DNA of 18,031 bases, taken from contig DASXLL010000359.1 of assembly GCA_036496265.1 (NCBI GenBank), positions 1 through 18,031 of the forward strand, read 5' to 3'. Under the pieces are notes generated by a model that saw only the letters and a list, made by a program, of their open reading frames with translations, was not told where the DNA came from and searched no databases. Positions 15,456 to 18,031 of the stretch are shown piece after piece; the stretch's first letter is position 1; each line of letters opens with the position of its first letter. Made by a program: the position numbers and the translations under genes. Source of the stretch: CAYLLN01 sp036496265 (GTDB lineage: Bacteria; Planctomycetota; Planctomycetia; Pirellulales; Pirellulaceae).

Positions 15456-15466
15456 CCAGGATCAGT
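15445..15466. other. Junction between planctomycete and phage-like sequence
   Basis: Integrase similarity on the minus strand ends here, and on the plus strand a membrane-protein frame without its own start begins. GC falls: one sample line at 7261 is about 72% and one at 17461 about 50%. A GAATTC occurs at 15445-15450. The break may be an insertion point, a deletion scar or a cloning or assembly chimera. Confidence 0.6.
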
Positions 15467-15558
15467 TCAGTCCAGTTCGTGCGATTGCCTACGGTTTAGT
15501 TGGCTTGATTCTCACGGGCGTTGTCATCGCCCTTTTAGCTCTTGTCATCAAGCAATAA
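15460..15558 (+). pseudogene. C-terminal fragment of a small membrane protein
   Basis: The frame ends with RAIAYGLVGLILTGVVIALL followed by ALVIKQ and a stop, a single strong membrane helix. No start codon lies on this side of the junction. Its in-frame extension to the left is antisense to the integrase, so the true N-terminus was lost. The stop TAA directly touches the ATG of the endolysin, as in lysis cassettes where a holin precedes the endolysin, but one helix alone does not prove a holin. Confidence 0.4.
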
Positions 15559-16071
15559 ATGGACCTCCTAAAGATCAGAGGCCAGTTCTCAGAACTACAG
15601 TTCAACGGACAATGGGCGGCGAACGCAGGGGCTCAGGAGTGCTTCAACAGCGGTATTTTCTTCGCCGTAGCTGACGTGTATCGCTCACAGGCCCGTCAGG
15701 ATCAGCTCTACGCACAGGGACGCACGACACCGGGAAAGATCGTCACATGGACCCATCACAGCAGACATACGGCCCGTTTAGCGTTCGATATCGTGATGGA
15801 ACAGGGAACCTACGACCAAGCGGCGAACATTTTTGCGAAGTACGGCATCTACCGACAACCGGACCTTGTGAAGCTTGGTGATGTTGGTCACTACGACACA
15901 GGTTCAGCGATGCCGCAACCTCAAACGACTGTTACGCCTCTGGCAAGATTACAAGGCTATATCCGCCTTCTGAAAGTCACGAAGCTCCCAGACCTTAAAA
16001 GACTTCTCCCGCCGCTGATAAAGCGATTAGCGGCCCGTCTCGGCATAAACGTCGATGACGACCAACTCTGA
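15559..16071 (+). CDS. Phage-type M15 peptidase endolysin
   Basis: 170 residues. The catalytic core reads VADVYRSQARQDQLYAQGRT, TPGKIVTWTHHSRH, ARLAFDIV and LGDVGHYD. The pattern SxHxxGxAxD of D-Ala-D-Ala carboxypeptidase-like M15 enzymes is present as Ser68, His70, Ala75 and Asp77, with Arg73 where Gly is usual; Asp108 and His111 supply the second part of the zinc site. Such proteins cut the stem peptide of peptidoglycan to release phage. A basic tail from about 128 to 165 may bind membrane or wall. It starts directly after the stop of a membrane-protein fragment, with no clear ribosome site, so coupling to the upstream gene is likely. Planctomycetes do have thin peptidoglycan, so the activity would be meaningful in such a host. 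Confidence 0.85.
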   Translation: MDLLKIRGQFSELQFNGQWAANAGAQECFNSGIFFAVADVYRSQARQDQLYAQGRTTPGKIVTWTHHSRHTARLAFDIVMEQGTYDQAANIFAKYGIYRQPDLVKLGDVGHYDTGSAMPQPQTTVTPLARLQGYIRLLKVTKLPDLKRLLPPLIKRLAARLGINVDDDQL

Positions 16072-16291
16072 CCCCACACTTCCTTCTCAATTTGAACGGG
16101 GTAGCCGTCCTTCACCAGCAACGCGCCGCCTGAAACGGCTTGGAGAGGGAAAAGGACAAAACAACGCTTCTCTTCGGTTCTCGTCGTATGACGGAACTGC
16201 GGTGAAGCCCCTCATTTCGCTCTCAATCGTCACCGCTTTCAACGTGTGTTCGATTGTTCTGGCAATGGTGCTGACCTACCCGCACTCGTGA
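16055..16291 (+). CDS. Small protein with a C-terminal membrane helix, lysis-cassette position
   Basis: 78 residues; the ATG overlaps the last 17 nt of the endolysin gene. Residues 1-48 are polar and basic; 52-74 (LISLSIVTAFNVCSIVLAMV) form one membrane helix close to the C-terminus. Position and topology would fit a holin-like or other lysis accessory protein, but there is no diagnostic motif. A GTG at 16202 could start a shorter form of about 29 residues containing only the helix. It is supported mostly by the tight overlap and the helix. Confidence 0.5.
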   Translation: MTTNSDPTLPSQFERGSRPSPATRRLKRLGEGKGQNNASLRFSSYDGTAVKPLISLSIVTAFNVCSIVLAMVLTYPHS

Positions 16292-16314
16292 GGCGGCTTA
16301 ATACCCGTACACCT

Positions 16315-16353
16315 GTCTCGTTACGGAGAGACTTGTGCAGCCTCATTTGAGGC
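16315..16353 (+). promoter_or_regulatory. Two adjacent short hairpins upstream of a small gene
   Basis: GTCTC (16315-16319) pairs with GAGAC (16328-16332), and GCCTC (16340-16344) pairs with GAGGC (16349-16353). The second is followed by ATTCCTTTTC. The pair could end the lysis transcript or act in the leader of the gene at 16376. Confidence 0.3.
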
Positions 16354-16375
16354 ATTCCTTTTCACAACCCAACCC

Positions 16376-16624
16376 ATGAAAGCCCCTTGGAACATCATCG
16401 GCATTTGGCAGGACGGACTCGTTAACACCACCTTGGTCGAATGGCCCCGTGCAGAAGGCACGGAGTACGAGATCGTACTCAACGTGAATTTTGCGACGGT
16501 CGCTATTCCGATCAAGGACACGAAGAGGTGTCAGACGTTGATGAACAGGGCTCTCGCTGGAGCTGAGGCACATGTGAAGAAATTGGTAACGGCCTCAGAG
16601 GAGAGCTACACCCCACACCCATGA
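16376..16624 (+). CDS. Small hypothetical phage-type protein
   Basis: 82 residues, predicted soluble with alternating strands in the first half (IIGIWQDG, TTLVEWPRAEGTEYEIVLNV) and one helix later (MNRALAGAEAHVKKLV). I do not recognise a family. The ATG at the next gene overlaps this stop as ATGA, which is good evidence that both are translated. No ribosome site is obvious before its own ATG. Confidence 0.6.
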   Translation: MKAPWNIIGIWQDGLVNTTLVEWPRAEGTEYEIVLNVNFATVAIPIKDTKRCQTLMNRALAGAEAHVKKLVTASEESYTPHP

Positions 16625-16803
16625 CTCTCTACCGCGTGAGATTCGTGTACTGCGTCAACGTCGATGCGGAATCGCCACGGGACGCTCATAAGTCTGTTTC
16701 CAAGCAGATCAAAGAGCACCCGCAGTCGGTCATCTCGTCGATTGAAGACGTTCGGTACGCACATCACCGGCCCGTGTGGAAACTTCTGCTTTTTGGCAGA
16801 TGA
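16621..16803 (+). CDS. Small hypothetical protein overlapping its neighbour by 4 nt
   Basis: 60 residues starting in the ATGA overlap with the gene before. MTLYRVRFVYCVNVDAESPR followed by DAHKSVSKQIKEHP suggests a small alpha/beta fold in which a strand leads to a helix, a shape found in several tiny phage proteins. No motif identifies a function. A strong hairpin follows its stop. Confidence 0.6.
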   Translation: MTLYRVRFVYCVNVDAESPRDAHKSVSKQIKEHPQSVISSIEDVRYAHHRPVWKLLLFGR

Positions 16804-16811
16804 AGAGAGTC

Positions 16812-16838
16812 GGGAGAGCGTGCCGTAACACGCTCCCC
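16812..16838 (+). terminator. Strong terminator hairpin within the phage-like region
   Basis: GAGCGTG (16816-16822) and CACGCTC (16829-16835) form a perfect 7-bp stem with loop CCGTAA, extended by GGG and CCC around a bulged A. AAACTTTTAAAT follows at once and a T6 run lies about 27 nt further on. It separates the cluster ending at 16803 from the one starting at 16902. Confidence 0.6.
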
Positions 16839-16901
16839 AAACTTTTAAATCACTGTACTCCGTTTTTTCTGTTTCACCACTTTTTTGAAAGGATCGTATG
16901 A

Positions 16902-17198
16902 ATGAACAGCAATGGTCATTCGAGGATTCGTCCGCCGAGGATGAACCCTTCACCGTTGACGCCACCTCAATCACAGATTGTGGCCCCGAGCAATCCTCAA
17001 TTGCCAGCTCCGGTCCCGACGGACCCCATGGCGATGGCTCAACAGATGATGAATTGCATGCCGTCCTTGAACTTTGTGGCTGGGATGGCGAATCAGGTTT
17101 TGCAGATGCAGAACGATTTTTTGAAGATGGCCCAGAATTGCCCGGAAGGGCAGTCTATAAGCGACAAATTCTCTGGCGAATATTCGGAGGAGGACTAA
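16902..17198 (+). CDS. Small Pro/Gln/Met-rich phage-type protein
   Basis: 98 residues. Two ATGs lie 4 nt apart in different frames (16898 and 16902). AAAGGA at 16888-16893 is 8 nt from 16902 and only 4 nt from 16898, so 16902 is preferred, and the stop of this frame forms TAATG with the next gene. The N-terminus is proline-rich and disordered-looking (NPSPLTPPQSQIVAPSNPQL). The middle MAMAQQMMNCMPSLNFVAGM and VLQMQNDFLKMAQ form Met/Gln-rich amphipathic helices, and the end is acidic (SGEYSEED). I recognise no family; virion-associated or membrane-interacting roles are conceivable only. Confidence 0.65.
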   Translation: MNSNGHSRIRPPRMNPSPLTPPQSQIVAPSNPQLPAPVPTDPMAMAQQMMNCMPSLNFVAGMANQVLQMQNDFLKMAQNCPEGQSISDKFSGEYSEED

Positions 17199-17443
17199 TG
17201 AAGAAGACCTTCAAATTCACCCGCGAAACGCACATCCAGCGGGACCGACCAACATTCAGTTATTCAGGTCCATTTGAATCCGGGAGCGGTATGGGCCGTC
17301 CAGCTCAGGGACCGAATGGCGAGATCGCAGGATACATCTTCGCTGGCTTCATGGCGGCTGTGTTGGTGGTGGCTGTGATTTTTTTTGTCATTGACACCGT
17401 TGGGCGAGCAAGACAGCAACCAGCTCAGGTTGCTGGACCGTAG
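17198..17443 (+). CDS. Small single-helix membrane protein
   Basis: 81 residues from the ATG in TAATG (17196-17200), so coupled to the previous gene. Residues 1-42 are polar, with MKKTFKFTRETHIQRDRP and a Gly/Ser/Pro-rich stretch; GEIAGYIFAGFMAAVLVVAV through IFFVIDTV (about 42-69) is a single strong membrane helix; the tail is short. No signal cleavage site follows. It resembles small membrane proteins of phages but has no diagnostic motif. A longer frame that begins at 16898 contains this protein but its first 100 residues are an out-of-frame reading of the gene before. Confidence 0.65.
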   Translation: MKKTFKFTRETHIQRDRPTFSYSGPFESGSGMGRPAQGPNGEIAGYIFAGFMAAVLVVAVIFFVIDTVGRARQQPAQVAGP

Positions 17444-17458
17444 GAGTAAGCTTTTGCC

Positions 17459-18031
17459 ATGAAGCTCATTCCTCTAGCAGAAGACTCCAAGGTTCCCGAA
17501 GAGGGGACCACGATTAAATCCACCATCAGTGATGATCCCCGTCTGCATCAGGAGTGGATGAGGGATAAAAACATCGGTTTTCCACTGGAGGAGAACACTG
17601 TTGTTGTCGCTGATTTTGACGGAGACAAGGAGAAGAAGATTTCAGGGATGGACCTCTCCAGAGAGTTTTACAGGGTGAATAAGGATATTTGTAAAGTAAT
17701 GGTCGAGACCCGCAGGGGAATCCATTTCTATTTCTCAGGGACGGCGAAGACCCGCAAGATTGTGATTGACGGTACGCGAGTGGGGGACATCAAAGGGAAT
17801 GGCTATGTGGTATTCCCGCCGTCAGTTGTTGACGGGTGGCAGTACAGGTTTGTCCAAGGATTCAAGGACTTCACAAAGTTGGCCCCCTTCCCCGCACACC
17901 TCTTTCCTCACGAAACCAAGGAGCATCCTAAACACGACATCAGAAACATCCGCGACTACCTCAAAAAAGTCGAGGCGGTCAAAAGCAAAGGGACTGGCTG
18001 GGCTGCTGGAGTTATGAGGGCGGCCCACTGT
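17459..18031 (+). CDS. PrimPol (archaeo-eukaryotic-type primase) N-terminal part, cut by window end
   Basis: 191 codons without a stop reach the window edge. The sequence fits the bifunctional DNA primase/polymerase N-terminal domain: MKLIPLAEDSKVPEEG at the start, WMRDKNIGF, then motif I VVVADFDGD (Asp52, Asp54), motif II ETRRGIHFYF (His89), motif III VGDIKGNGYVVFPPS (Asp110), then WQYRF. These residues would bind metal and nucleotide for primer synthesis. In phages and plasmids this domain is usually fused to or followed by a helicase. GGAG at 17443-17446 is 12 nt before the ATG, a long spacing, and it overlaps the stop of the previous gene. Everything after residue 191 is unknown. Confidence 0.8.
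   Translation, partial: MKLIPLAEDSKVPEEGTTIKSTISDDPRLHQEWMRDKNIGFPLEENTVVVADFDGDKEKKISGMDLSREFYRVNKDICKVMVETRRGIHFYFSGTAKTRKIVIDGTRVGDIKGNGYVVFPPSVVDGWQYRFVQGFKDFTKLAPFPAHLFPHETKEHPKHDIRNIRDYLKKVEAVKSKGTGWAAGVMRAAHC

Noticed and set aside
15196..15558. Plus-strand frame of 120 codons covering the integrase remnant and the membrane helix
   Set aside because: Only its last third resembles a protein; the rest is antisense to the recombinase and crosses the junction.
16343..16974. Minus-strand open frames opposite the small phage-type genes
   Set aside because: They have no ribosome sites or motifs, and the plus strand has coupled starts (ATGA) and a correctly oriented terminator hairpin.
1..18031. 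CRISPR arrays, tRNA or rRNA genes and insertion sequences
   Set aside because: Reading both strands showed no regular short direct repeats with spacers, no tRNA-like cloverleaf, no rRNA core sequences and no transposase motifs.

Overview
The window looks like a planctomycete chromosome segment (probably Pirellulales-like) for roughly the first 15.45 kb. The signs are a giant surface protein with the LEPLEGRELLA-type N-terminal motif, a sigma factor and Ser/Thr kinase pair of planctomycete type, and several short proteins of planctomycete-typical kinds (an NPYESP start, an FTxRDLLWLT start, a Cys4 ribbon after a planctomycete-like leader). The last ~2.6 kb has visibly lower GC and phage-like gene packing.

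Region 1 (1-7063, minus strand) is one uninterrupted reading frame of at least 2354 codons that runs off the left edge. It encodes a secreted right-handed beta-helix protein built from six tandem modules. Each full module has a CSLREA-like segment, then beta-helix rungs, then a choice-of-anchor-Q-like end motif (SPAIDAGN to DQRG to DMGA). The first module carries a discoidin-like domain inside its end motif.

Region 2 (7064-10176, plus strand) is divergent from it. An ECF sigma factor without a canonical start codon overlaps by 8 nt a membrane Ser/Thr kinase that continues into a FecR-like segment and a SUMF1-type domain. This resembles the conserved planctomycete sigma/kinase pairs, with a rearranged extracytoplasmic half.

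Region 3 (10177-14773) is a run of small accessory genes: a secreted beta-sandwich protein, a cupin (minus strand), two polytopic membrane proteins, a secreted thioredoxin-like protein, a Cys4 zinc ribbon, an NPYESP membrane protein and an FTxRDLLWLT membrane/coiled-coil protein. Three of them share an FxIxDLLxLT-like hydrophobic motif. Three have a TAGAAT/TACAAT hexamer 6-7 nt before the start codon, which suggests leaderless transcripts.

Region 4 (14835-15455, minus strand) is the catalytic half of a tyrosine recombinase, cut at its N-terminal side and broken by an in-frame TAG. Within a few bases of its break the sequence becomes Region 5 (about 15460-18031, plus strand), a tightly packed phage-like operon: the tail of a small membrane protein, an M15-type endolysin, several small proteins (two with one membrane helix), a strong terminator hairpin and the N-terminal half of an archaeo-eukaryotic-type primase (PrimPol) running off the right edge. 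The join is either an integration or recombination scar or an assembly/cloning chimera. All assignments rest on motif recognition and reading by eye; no database search was done.
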